From Prevotellaceae bacterium (GTDB taxonomy: Bacteria > Bacteroidota > Bacteroidia > Bacteroidales > UBA932): 12,454 bases of DNA. The translations under genes were made by a program, and so were the position numbers. This document shows, one piece after another, positions 6,060 to 12,375 of the stretch; the stretch's first letter is position 1, and each line of letters begins with the position of its first letter. The DNA lies in the NCBI GenBank assembly GCA_031259935.1, contig JAIRKV010000110.1, positions 1 to 12,454 of the forward strand, in the 5' to 3' direction. The notes beneath the pieces were generated by a model, which was not told the DNA's origin, ran no database searches, and worked only from the letters and a program-made list of their open reading frames with translations.

Positions 6060-7262
6060 TTATAAATCAAATAAATCCTTGTATATTTTTACGATTTTTT
6101 CATTTAAATATCTATAGTATGTTTGAATGTTTTTTTCGTTCCATTCGGATGCGTTCCATTCGTCGATTTTCCTGTATGTATCTTCAAAAATTTCTTTTTC
6201 GTAAGGTTTTATTTTCTGAATTATTCCGTTTTCGTTCTTGTTATACAGCAGCGAAAAGTTCATGTATTTTTTGCCGTTTCCGCGTTCTACGTGAAATACT
6301 TTGTGTTTGAGAGCAACAACTTTGTCGCATAATGGAGAATTGTCGTTATTGTCGGACTTTGTCATTATTTCGGGTAATTGCCTTCCGCCTTTCACCCAAA
6401 GAGGCACAATAATAGAGCATGGCGGAAATCCGAGTAAAGTCCACATTGTTGTATGTTCTGCCGATTCATTTTGTTTTACGCCTTGAAAAACAATCGATGC
6501 CGAAGAACTGTTGCGCGGAATATAATCCTGATCGATTGCATATTCGGGCATTATTATTTGCAAATCGCAGTTTAAAAGCGAATGATAATATGAACGCGAA
6601 GCCGACGATAACAGCCATTCGGGCGTAAATTTTTCGTTTTGCTGATTTTCAAAAAGATATTTTGCACTTTCGTATCTGATATAGCCCATTCCTTCATTTT
6701 CACGTCCCGAGCATGAATAGTTTGTTCGTATTATATAATTATTTGGCGCTGTTTCGGGATTGTTGGCATCGTATTTTTTGTATGTAAAATTATTGGCTTC
6801 ATAATATGCAGCGCCGCCACCGGCGTCAATTACTCCAAAATTTGCTTCAATTCCCGCGGGTTTTGTTACCGTATCAAGGAAATGTTCGAAATCGCCGACT
6901 GTAGCGCAACATTCGAGAGCCATTCGCATGATTATTCCTTCACGGTCTTTGATTGTGGTTTCATCGTTCAAATCTTTAAGGTTATACGATGCCGTATTCA
7001 TAATGCAGAATCCGGCAGAATTTGTTCCTGCCCATATTTCTTCATTGTTGATATCATTGCTGTTTGTCAGTCCGATGTACGAATATTTTGAACCCTGTGC
7101 ATAAACTGTTCTGTTGTTTTCCGTTCCCGTATCGCGATGTTTCCACATTAGCGGGCGTCCGTCGCGCGTGGCTTTGCCTGTAATTATTGCAGATGTGCAT
7201 GCGGTTGATTTTTGAACAAAAACAACTGTTATAATTAATACTGCCGTCAGAATGTTTTTCAT
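6060..7262 (-). CDS. Secreted Ntn-type hydrolase/acyltransferase (C45/AAT-like)
   Basis: The 400 residues start with a signal peptide (hydrophobic 4-16, then QKSTA) followed at once by Cys22 in ACTSAIITGKATRDGRPL and MWKHRDTG. This matches N-terminal-nucleophile hydrolases of the isopenicillin-N acyltransferase/carcinine hydrolase group (C45, AAT family), in which the exposed N-terminal Cys attacks amide bonds. Further family-like stretches are WAGTNSAGFCIMN (about 78-90), GVIDAGGGAAYYE and IIRTNYSC. Signal peptidase cleavage at Ala21-Cys22 would itself generate the active N-terminal Cys. STAC is a poor lipobox (Ser at -3), so a lipoprotein is less likely. The substrate cannot be read from sequence. 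The gene follows lepB by 19 bases and is probably cotranscribed with it. Length is typical for the Bacteroidota members I recall. Confidence 0.75.
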   Translation of the reverse strand: MKNILTAVLIITVVFVQKSTACTSAIITGKATRDGRPLMWKHRDTGTENNRTVYAQGSKYSYIGLTNSNDINNEEIWAGTNSAGFCIMNTASYNLKDLNDETTIKDREGIIMRMALECCATVGDFEHFLDTVTKPAGIEANFGVIDAGGGAAYYEANNFTYKKYDANNPETAPNNYIIRTNYSCSGRENEGMGYIRYESAKYLFENQQNEKFTPEWLLSSASRSYYHSLLNCDLQIIMPEYAIDQDYIPRNSSSASIVFQGVKQNESAEHTTMWTLLGFPPCSIIVPLWVKGGRQLPEIMTKSDNNDNSPLCDKVVALKHKVFHVERGNGKKYMNFSLLYNKNENGIIQKIKPYEKEIFEDTYRKIDEWNASEWNEKNIQTYYRYLNEKIVKIYKDLFDL

Positions 7263-7281
7263 ATAATATGTTTTTGACTGT

Positions 7282-8604
7282 TTATTTTATTCTTCTGAAC
7301 AGTCTGTTCCAGCGGATATTTTTCGGGAATGATTTTTCAGGATCCGACGAAAACCATACAAACATCGGTCTTCCTACGATATGGTCTTCGGGAACATATC
7401 CCCAATAACGCGAATCAAGGGAATTGTGTCGATTATCTCCCATCATCCAGTAATAATCCATTTTAAATGTATAGGTGTTTGTTTTTTCTCCGTTGATAAA
7501 AATTTCGTCATCTTTTATTTTCAAATCGTTGTTTTCGTAAATGTCTATTATTCGTTTATAAAACGGAAGATTATCGAGAGTAAGTTCTATTGTCGTTCCT
7601 TTTTTGGGAATCCATACGGGTCCGTAATTGTCGATATCCCAGTTATATTTTTTGTCGAAAGGAAATAATTCATTTGCCGATGGATCGGGATAGTTTTTTA
7701 TTCGTTCTATATTTACTGTATTTGGCAATTTTTTTATTTTCTCAAAATTTTCACCGGTAAGCGGAAATCCATACACGTCGGCTTTTCGGCGGTCGCTAAT
7801 CGAAATATCCATTTCATCCCATGTTTTTTTACTTATTGGTTTTCCGTCTGTTTGTATTCTGTAATTATACTGTTTTTTTGGAATTTCTTTTTGTTTTTCG
7901 CCGTTCACGTAAACATCTCCATCTGTTATTTTCACGGTATCGCCGGGTATTGCAATACATCGTTTTACATAATGGTCTTTTTTATCGACAGGGCGGACTG
8001 TGTAATCGCTTTTTTTCAGTTTGTAATTTTTGCCTTCTTTTCGTCTCCATTCATAAAAATCCCTTGAGGGATTACCGATTAAAACTGTGTCGCCATGCGG
8101 AAAATTGAAGACAACGATGTCATCGCGTTTTATATTTCGCAAACCTGCAAGGCGTTTGTAATCAAATTTTATCCATTCCAGATATGATTTTGTGATTTGC
8201 GTAAACGGCAATATGTTGTGAACTAACGGAAATGAAAGCGGCGTATTTGGTATTCTTGGTCCGTAGGTTACTTTATCAACAAACAGGTAATCGCCTATAA
8301 GCAATGATTTTTCCATCGAACCGGTTGGTATTGTATATGCTTCTACAAAAAACATTCTTATAAAAGTTACTGCTATAACTGCAAATATTATTGCATCTAT
8401 CCAGCCGCGCAAACCTTTTGCTTCGCCGTTTTTATCTTTCCAAAAAATCCATTTCACTTTTTTGCTTATGTAAATGTCATAAATTACGGCTAATCCTGCA
8501 AACCATAAAGGGCTGCGAAGCCATATTACAAAAAGTATGTATAAAAACGATACTGTTCCAAATTTCATCCATTTGTTTTTGAAAATGTTAAAATATTTTT
8601 TCAT
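7282..8604 (-). CDS. lepB: Signal peptidase I
   Basis: LepB cleaves signal peptides from exported pre-proteins at the periplasmic face of the inner membrane. Two transmembrane segments are seen, about 17-43 and 71-88. The catalytic Ser96 lies in TIPTGSMEKS just after the second, and the general base Lys214 in HYVKRCIAIPGDTV. The box D/E motif MGDNRHNSLDSRYWG is at 388-402. At 440 residues it is longer than the E. coli type because of insertions at about 115-205 and 235-380, as usual for Bacteroidota LepB. All catalytic motifs are intact. It sits between the T9SS plug gene (76-base gap) and the secreted Ntn hydrolase, both of which carry signal peptides it could process. Confidence 0.96.
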   Translation of the reverse strand: MKKYFNIFKNKWMKFGTVSFLYILFVIWLRSPLWFAGLAVIYDIYISKKVKWIFWKDKNGEAKGLRGWIDAIIFAVIAVTFIRMFFVEAYTIPTGSMEKSLLIGDYLFVDKVTYGPRIPNTPLSFPLVHNILPFTQITKSYLEWIKFDYKRLAGLRNIKRDDIVVFNFPHGDTVLIGNPSRDFYEWRRKEGKNYKLKKSDYTVRPVDKKDHYVKRCIAIPGDTVKITDGDVYVNGEKQKEIPKKQYNYRIQTDGKPISKKTWDEMDISISDRRKADVYGFPLTGENFEKIKKLPNTVNIERIKNYPDPSANELFPFDKKYNWDIDNYGPVWIPKKGTTIELTLDNLPFYKRIIDIYENNDLKIKDDEIFINGEKTNTYTFKMDYYWMMGDNRHNSLDSRYWGYVPEDHIVGRPMFVWFSSDPEKSFPKNIRWNRLFRRIK

Positions 8605-8680
8605 GTTTTATATGTTATTTAATTGTGTATTTATAAATTTTGACTTTATGTAAGGTATAAATTAAATTTGCATGTTTGTA

Positions 8681-9973
8681 TTATTTCACTGTATTTATGC
8701 TTTCTATTGCAACAAGTCTGTCCCATCTGTCGTGCATTCCTCTGTAATAAACGTTGACTGTATATTCATTTTCTGTTTGGGCAAAACTTTCATCAAAAAA
8801 ATCAGACAGAAAATTCATTTTGTTATCAACGGCAACGTATTTATAATTATAATAGCCCTGTTTGAGCAGCAAAGTTGTTTCGTAGGCTTGCCGGCTTTCG
8901 TTGTATTCCATGCGACATTCGGGTTTCAGTCCCCAGTCGCTCAACGCTCCGTAAACGTAAATTGTGATATTCGATTGCGGATTTGGATCTTCTATGGTAA
9001 AATAAACGTTTACGTAGTCGGCTTCCAGATTTTTGTCCGTGCTGTTTTTAATCATACGGTCAGCTTCGATGTAATATTTGCCGTTTATGTCGCGATTATA
9101 TTGATATGTTTCCCTGTCGGTTTGTCTGTCGATATTGAGCAAAACATGATATTCGCCGTTTTGATTTATGATTCTGTTCACTCCTTCTGCATTGTAGGCA
9201 AGGCTTCGCGTATCGAACAGGCGGTATTCATTTTCGCCTTTGAATATATTTTTTGTTGCATTTGAATAATCTATAACCATATTATTTTGAAACGATATGG
9301 TCGGCGGCGCCTGTGATGGCACACGCTGCGAATTTTGTTCTATGCGCAGTTTAAGTTCACTATATGGATTTTGCAAACGCAAACTTCCGCGATTCACCGA
9401 AAATTCCAGTTGCTGTTTTCCATCTGTTCTGTAATTCACAATATGGCGATATTTCAGCGACAGAGCAACTTTGTTTTCAAAAATCTTAAATCCTTTCTGA
9501 AATACGGGCTTGTTGTCATATCTGTCGTAAACTTTGAGCAAATAATTGCCGGATGTTACAATCCGCACATCTTCGTTAGGAATTGTGAGAACATAATGTT
9601 TGTAATATACAGTTGTGTTTATCGAAGAATTGAATCTGAATATGTTGTTTTCCGCAAAACCTGTCATATAATCGCTGACGAACAGATTATCTTCTTCCCA
9701 GTCGGCATTGCAATGTTTGATTACATAATAAAAATCGCGCGATGCTTCCGATAAATCGTCAAACGCAAAAGTAATATTTTCATTGCTGTTAAGTTCAACA
9801 TAAGGTTCCGACATTTCGTTTCCTGTTTTGTAAGCCAGCAGGGTGCGGATATTTTTGTCGAAACAAAAATCTCTGAACCCGAATTTCCTGTTCAGTTCTG
9901 TTTCGTTTTGTGCCGACACATTCACCGAAAACAGTATTAGCATTATTATTGATATTGTTTTTTCAGATATCAT
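8681..9973 (-). CDS. Type IX secretion system plug-family protein (DUF5103)
   Basis: The 430-residue protein has a signal peptide (residues 1-21, VNVSA then QN) and a mostly beta-strand body with no transmembrane helix, so it should be periplasmic or outer-membrane associated. The pattern DFCFDKNIRTLLAYKTGNEMS, LTFAFDDLSE-like stretch (ITFAFDDLSEASRDFYYVI), HCNADWEEDNLF and the late NITIYVYGALSDWGL, followed by LLKQGYYNYKYV, fits DUF5103. In that family, Plug closes the lateral channel of the giant T9SS translocon SprA in the absence of substrate. Length agrees with the family. It is first in a run with lepB. I see no consensus promoter directly upstream. A genome with a functional T9SS should also encode SprA and PorV elsewhere; none is in this window. 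Confidence 0.85.
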   Translation of the reverse strand: MISEKTISIIMLILFSVNVSAQNETELNRKFGFRDFCFDKNIRTLLAYKTGNEMSEPYVELNSNENITFAFDDLSEASRDFYYVIKHCNADWEEDNLFVSDYMTGFAENNIFRFNSSINTTVYYKHYVLTIPNEDVRIVTSGNYLLKVYDRYDNKPVFQKGFKIFENKVALSLKYRHIVNYRTDGKQQLEFSVNRGSLRLQNPYSELKLRIEQNSQRVPSQAPPTISFQNNMVIDYSNATKNIFKGENEYRLFDTRSLAYNAEGVNRIINQNGEYHVLLNIDRQTDRETYQYNRDINGKYYIEADRMIKNSTDKNLEADYVNVYFTIEDPNPQSNITIYVYGALSDWGLKPECRMEYNESRQAYETTLLLKQGYYNYKYVAVDNKMNFLSDFFDESFAQTENEYTVNVYYRGMHDRWDRLVAIESINTVK

Positions 9974-10067
9974 ACAAAAATTTTCGGCTAAATTAATACA
10001 TTTTTTTCAAATACGGTTAACAATGATTTTAAAGTATTTGATTTGTAACATTAAAGCAGTTATTTAA

Positions 10068-10087
10068 TCGCTCCTTAAAAATAAAAA
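10068..10087. repeat. 20-bp inverted copy of 332-351
   Basis: The reverse complement of 10068-10087 is identical over 20 bases to 332-351, ending AAGGAGCGA. One copy lies beside the MITE-disrupted pulA, the other at the left border of the repeat-rich region. It looks like an edge of the dispersed GAGGAGCG-type repeat family. Confidence 0.5.
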
Positions 10088-10090
10088 CAG

Positions 10091-10267
10091 CGCAATGACG
10101 AAGCAACCGAAGCGCAGCGGAGCTCAACGAAGTTAATCCAGAAGATTTTTTTTCATTTTTTCTCTGTTCTTTTTTCTGGATTGCTTCGTCATTTCATTCC
10201 TCGCAATGACGTGCTTTTTCTCTGTTTTTGTTCGTCATTGCGAGGGCGTCAGCCCGAAGCAACCCAG
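10091..10267. repeat. Cluster of three copies of a CGTCATTGCGAG...GAAGCAATCCAG-type dispersed repeat
   Basis: Three versions of the same GC-richer repeat lie in AT-rich DNA: 10091-10144 (CGCAATGACGAAGCAACC ... AATCCAGAAG), 10175-10211 (TCTGGATTGCTTCGTCATT ... TCGCAATGACG) and 10233-10267. The first two share a 13-bp inverted match (10094-10106 with 10181-10193). The third holds a GGGC-GTCA-GCCC hairpin (10244-10255) inside a longer imperfect palindrome from TTGC to GCAA. A fragment recurs at 11798-11815. Such repeats are intergenic, non-coding and multi-copy in many bacterial genomes. Together with the next repeat they fill the 408-bp gap 9974-10381. Confidence 0.7.
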
Positions 10268-10280
10268 AATTATTATTTTT

Positions 10281-10377
10281 TCTATCAACATTCTATCCCT
10301 ACGGGATATTTTTATTTGTTTTTTAATCATTTTAAATCTTTAAATCTTTAAATTTTTAAATATTTAAATCATTAAAT
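10281..10377 (+). repeat. Left copy of ~97-bp inverted repeat, containing a TATCCC palindrome
   Basis: The stretch begins TCTATCAACATTC, contains the palindrome TATCCC-TAC-GGGATA (10294-10308), then a T-rich stretch, then TTTAAATC-type tandem AT repeats. It aligns nearly end to end with the reverse complement of 11823-11920. The stop codon of the 222-residue gene is four bases further right. Confidence 0.8.
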
Positions 10378-10381
10378 CCCC

Positions 10382-11050
10382 CTACGGAATTATCGCCGAA
10401 ACGATTTCGCTCCATGGTCCTTTTTCGCCGCGCGTATTTTCCCAGCAGAGGCATAAATAGACGGTTTTTCCGCGTTCGTGTCCCTGAAATTCGAGAGTAA
10501 ACGGCGTATGCGTATCGAAAGCCGAATGTGACAGATCTTCAACGTCAATTATTGGCGTGTCGCTTATTACCCAGCGTATTTCGGCGCCGTGCTGACCTGC
10601 GGGTTTTGCTTTCGATTTTTTGCTGCCCTGGTCGTAAAAATGAATCGTCAGGCGGCGTATCACGCTGCTGTCCACATCGAAGTCGGGATAGGTAGAAGCC
10701 ACCGGCGCTGGCGTGCGTTTATTTTTATGAATGGGCAAGCCCATAGCCTCTCTGTCGGCATCGCTAACAGCAGGATTGTAGGTTACATAAGCCTTGAGCA
10801 GAACTCGCGTTTTGCTCTCAACGACTTTGCGTGCATCATTTTTTACCTGTATAGCCACTTTCGTGCGGGTAAGCGGGTTTTCCGTTGTTTCGAGCGCCGT
10901 TTCAAAATCGGCGGTCAATGTTTCAATTTCATTTACATCATCCCGTGGAACGCCCCACTCGGTAGCTTTTGTAAGCAGGTAAGCAACCATTGTTTTCAGC
11001 CATACAAGAAACTTGTTGTCGGCTCGCGGTATAAAATCTCTGGTATTCAT
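10382..11050 (-). CDS. Conserved hypothetical protein, 222 aa, Bacteroidota family of unknown function
   Basis: I recognise the family by sequence style (FIPRADNKFLVWL, AVSDADREAMGLPI, GAEIRWVISDTP, WENTRGEKGPWSEIVSAIIP) but know no function. Residues 1-95 look like a helical bundle. A Pro/Thr-containing linker follows (about 105-125). Residues 125-222 alternate strands and resemble an Fn3-like beta-sandwich. There is no signal peptide or membrane segment. Its DNA is unusual for this window: two 60-base lines counted inside it (10441 and 10561) have 29 and 31 G+C, against 16 in a line of the hydrolase gene (6181). That points to transfer or to a separate mobile lineage. It begins 21 bp after the end of the tandem-repeat ORF and stops four bases from an inverted repeat. 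Confidence 0.8.
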   Translation of the reverse strand: MNTRDFIPRADNKFLVWLKTMVAYLLTKATEWGVPRDDVNEIETLTADFETALETTENPLTRTKVAIQVKNDARKVVESKTRVLLKAYVTYNPAVSDADREAMGLPIHKNKRTPAPVASTYPDFDVDSSVIRRLTIHFYDQGSKKSKAKPAGQHGAEIRWVISDTPIIDVEDLSHSAFDTHTPFTLEFQGHERGKTVYLCLCWENTRGEKGPWSEIVSAIIP

Positions 11051-11071
11051 AATTGTGTTGTATAATTAATT

Positions 11072-11446
11072 TTATAATACATTATTTAATAATTTTCGTT
11101 TTATATTGCATATATATATAATGTGTGTTCCCCCGCAACTCTCGTGGATGCCCCCGCAACTCTCGCGGACACCCCCGCAAATCGCGTGGACGCCCCCGCA
11201 ACTCTCGTGGACACCCCCGCAAATCGCGTGGACGCCCCCGCAACTCTCGTGGACGCCCCCGCAACTCTCGTGGACACCCCCGCAACTCTCGTAGACACCC
11301 CCGTAAATCTCGTGGACACCCCCGTAAATCTCGTGGACACCCAAAAAATGCGTATAAAAACACTTGTTAATATTTGCTGCACATGGCGTGTTTATTAGGT
11401 TTTCGCCTGCTGTGAGTGTTGCCGTATTTACTGTAAAATTTGTCAT
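11072..11446 (-). CDS. Putative small protein with Cys/His heptad repeats encoded by a minisatellite
   Basis: From the ATG at 11446 the frame gives 124 residues: MTNFTVNTATLTAGENLIN and about 16 further unique residues, then ten degenerate 7-residue repeats of the form CGGVHES (eight units with Cys, two with Tyr), then a short basic tail. The longer version from 11473 would need a TTG start and would overlap the promoter-like box. I see no Shine-Dalgarno sequence. Because the repeat array is open in all six frames, the reading frame alone is weak evidence. In favour are the unique N-terminal part, a TACCTTTG box upstream, and the 21-bp spacing to the 222-residue gene on the same strand. No function is proposed. 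Confidence 0.35.
   Translation of the reverse strand: MTNFTVNTATLTAGENLINTPCAANINKCFYTHFLGVHEIYGGVHEIYGGVYESCGGVHESCGGVHESCGGVHAICGGVHESCGGVHAICGGVRESCGGIHESCGGTHIIYICNIKRKLLNNVL
11130..11342. repeat. 21-bp minisatellite, ten units plus three bases
   Basis: Units start at 11130, 11151, 11172, 11193, 11214, 11235, 11256, 11277, 11298 and 11319, always exactly 21 bp apart, with CCC of an eleventh at 11340. Each begins CCCCCG and most end GTGGACA or GTGGACG. Three variants occur: CAACTCTCG centre (units 1, 2, 4, 6, 7, 8), CAAATCGCG centre (3 and 5) and TAAATCTCG centre (9 and 10). It is strongly GC-rich in AT-rich surroundings. The unit length is a multiple of three and contains no stop in any of six frames. 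Confidence 0.97.
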
Positions 11447-11470
11447 AAAAAATATTTTGGTATTACAGCG

Positions 11471-11478
11471 CAAAGGTA
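11471..11478 (-). promoter_or_regulatory. -7-like box TACCTTTG upstream of the repeat ORF
   Basis: TACCTTTG on the minus strand matches TAnnTTTG and is identical to the box before tRNA-Thr. It lies 24 bases before the ATG at 11446. No TTTG is found at the ideal upstream spacing, so this is a candidate only. Confidence 0.4.
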
Positions 11479-11517
11479 TTTTGAAGAGAAATTATCTCCT
11501 AATAAAACAAGCTTTAT

Positions 11518-11560
11518 TTTGTCAAAAAATGCAATTCTTTACAAAATAAATTTTGACAAA
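11518..11560. promoter_or_regulatory. 10-bp inverted repeat, possible operator
   Basis: TTTGTCAAAA (11518-11527) and TTTTGACAAA (11551-11560) are perfect inverted copies with a 23-base spacer, centred about 60 bp upstream of the TACCTTTG box. Related TGTCAAATG and TTGACAAATG words occur at about 11650 and 11678. It could be a regulator site, or chance in AT-rich DNA. Confidence 0.25.
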
Positions 11561-11751
11561 TTTTAACCTCGTCCGCTATGGCTTGTTGTTATTGGGTTTT
11601 AACAGAAATGAAACATGGTGATTTTACAAAAAAACGGCATTTGTATAAAATGTCAAATGTTAAAAAATTGCAAATCTTGACAAATGTCCGGTTATATATA
11701 TTGCTGTTCATGTTATAAAAAACAATACTTTTCGTTGAATAAATATTCGGC
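11561..11751. other. AT-rich stretch without a supported gene
   Basis: I find no ORF with coding character, no RNA gene and no repeat apart from the TTGACAAAT-like words mentioned with the inverted repeat at 11518-11560. Confidence 0.5.
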
Positions 11752-11775
11752 AATTACAAAACCGTTTTTGTAATT
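11752..11775. other. Perfect 10-bp hairpin with 4-base loop
   Basis: AATTACAAAA (11752-11761), loop CCGT, then TTTTGTAATT (11766-11775). The stem is AT-only except for one C-G pair and has no following T-run, so it would make a poor intrinsic terminator in either direction. Confidence 0.5.
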
Positions 11776-11822
11776 AACTGTCGGTGTATGCATTAAGTTG
11801 CGAGGAGCGCAGTGATTTTAAA

Positions 11823-11920
11823 ATTTAAAGATTTAAATATTTAAAAATTTAAAGAACAATATAAAAAATGAATAATAAAAAACAAAGAAAATATCCCGTT
11901 AGGGATAAAATGTTGGTAGA
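11823..11920 (-). repeat. Right copy of ~97-bp inverted repeat, containing a TATCCC palindrome
   Basis: Its reverse complement begins TCTACCAACATTTTATCCC and aligns with 10281-10377 almost throughout: palindrome (TATCCC-GTTA-GGGATA, 11892-11907), T-rich stretch, then TTTAAATATTTAAATC-type tail. With the left copy it encloses the 222-residue gene and the minisatellite ORF, a segment of about 1.64 kb. Confidence 0.8.
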
Positions 11921-11936
11921 AAAAACAGATTTAATA

Positions 11937-11993
11937 ATGAATAATAAAAAAAACGAACAAAAAATATCCCGTTAGGGATATAATATCAATAGA
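11937..11993 (-). repeat. Third copy of the TATCCC-palindrome repeat
   Basis: It has the same orientation as the 11868-11920 part of the preceding copy, repeating ATGAATAATAAAAAA, then TATCCCGTTAGGGATA and an ending TCAATAGA in place of TTGGTAGA. It lacks the TTTAAATC tail. Confidence 0.75.
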
Positions 11994-12042
11994 AAAAACA
12001 CGGTAGCCTGCACGTCGCGCGAGTTGCCGGCGGCGTTGTTTC

Positions 12043-12150
12043 GCATTCCGTTAGGAATGCATCGCTCGGTAGAAACAACATCTCTTTATGCAGCACGTGC
12101 GGGTTACGGCAAATGACTTGAAAAACCGCCGCTGCTCCGCACGTAATCTT
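12043..12150 (+). repeat. 108-bp structured repeat, copy 1
   Basis: It opens with a perfect hairpin GCATTCC-GTTA-GGAATGC (12043-12060). Later ACGTGCGG pairs with CCGCACGT, enclosing CGGC paired with GCCG across AAATGACTTGAAAAACC. It matches 12268-12375 at 100 of 108 positions without gaps. The GC-rich 12001-12042 just before it appears to belong to the same repetitive block. An 85-codon frame across it on the minus strand looks like chance. Confidence 0.85.
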
Positions 12151-12166
12151 TGGTTGCGATGAAATT

Positions 12167-12225
12167 TCTACCAACATTCTATCCCTACGGGATATTTTTT
12201 TTGTTTTTTTTTCATTATTAATCAT
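12167..12225 (+). repeat. Fourth copy of the TATCCC-palindrome repeat
   Basis: It begins TCTACCAACATTC and continues through the palindrome TATCCC-TAC-GGGATA into a T-rich run ending TTTCATTATTA. Orientation is that of the copy at 10281. It lies between the two 108-bp repeats. Confidence 0.8.
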
Positions 12226-12267
12226 TTTAATCACGCAAATCAAAGTTCAGACGGTTTTTTCTGGATT

Positions 12268-12375
12268 GCATTACATTAAGAATGCATCGCTCGGTAAAAA
12301 CCACATCTCTTTATGCATCACGTGCGGGTTACGGCAAATGACTTGAAAAACCGTCGCTGCTCCGCACGTAACCTT
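12268..12375 (+). repeat. 108-bp structured repeat, copy 2
   Basis: A direct repeat of 12043-12150 with eight substitutions. The first hairpin has decayed (GCATTACATTAAGAATGC) while the second is kept: ACGTGCGG/CCGCACGT is unchanged, and the inner CGGC-GCCG pairing becomes CGGC-GTCG, a G-C to G-U change on the plus strand. The window's last 79 bases (12376-12454) hold nothing I recognise. Confidence 0.85.

Noticed and set aside
8672..9265. 197-codon plus-strand frame
   Set aside because: It lies entirely opposite the well-supported plug-family gene and shows no family resemblance.
11130..11342. Regular array that could be mistaken for a CRISPR
   Set aside because: The units are directly adjacent 21-bp repeats with no unique spacers, and no cas gene is present.
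11447..11473. TTG start for the repeat ORF, adding nine residues
   Set aside because: It would begin inside the TACCTTTG promoter-like box; the ATG at 11446 is more plausible.
11986..12243. 85-codon minus-strand frame as a gene
   Set aside because: It spans a 108-bp repeat copy and a palindromic repeat; its sequence is explained by the repeats and it has no start context.
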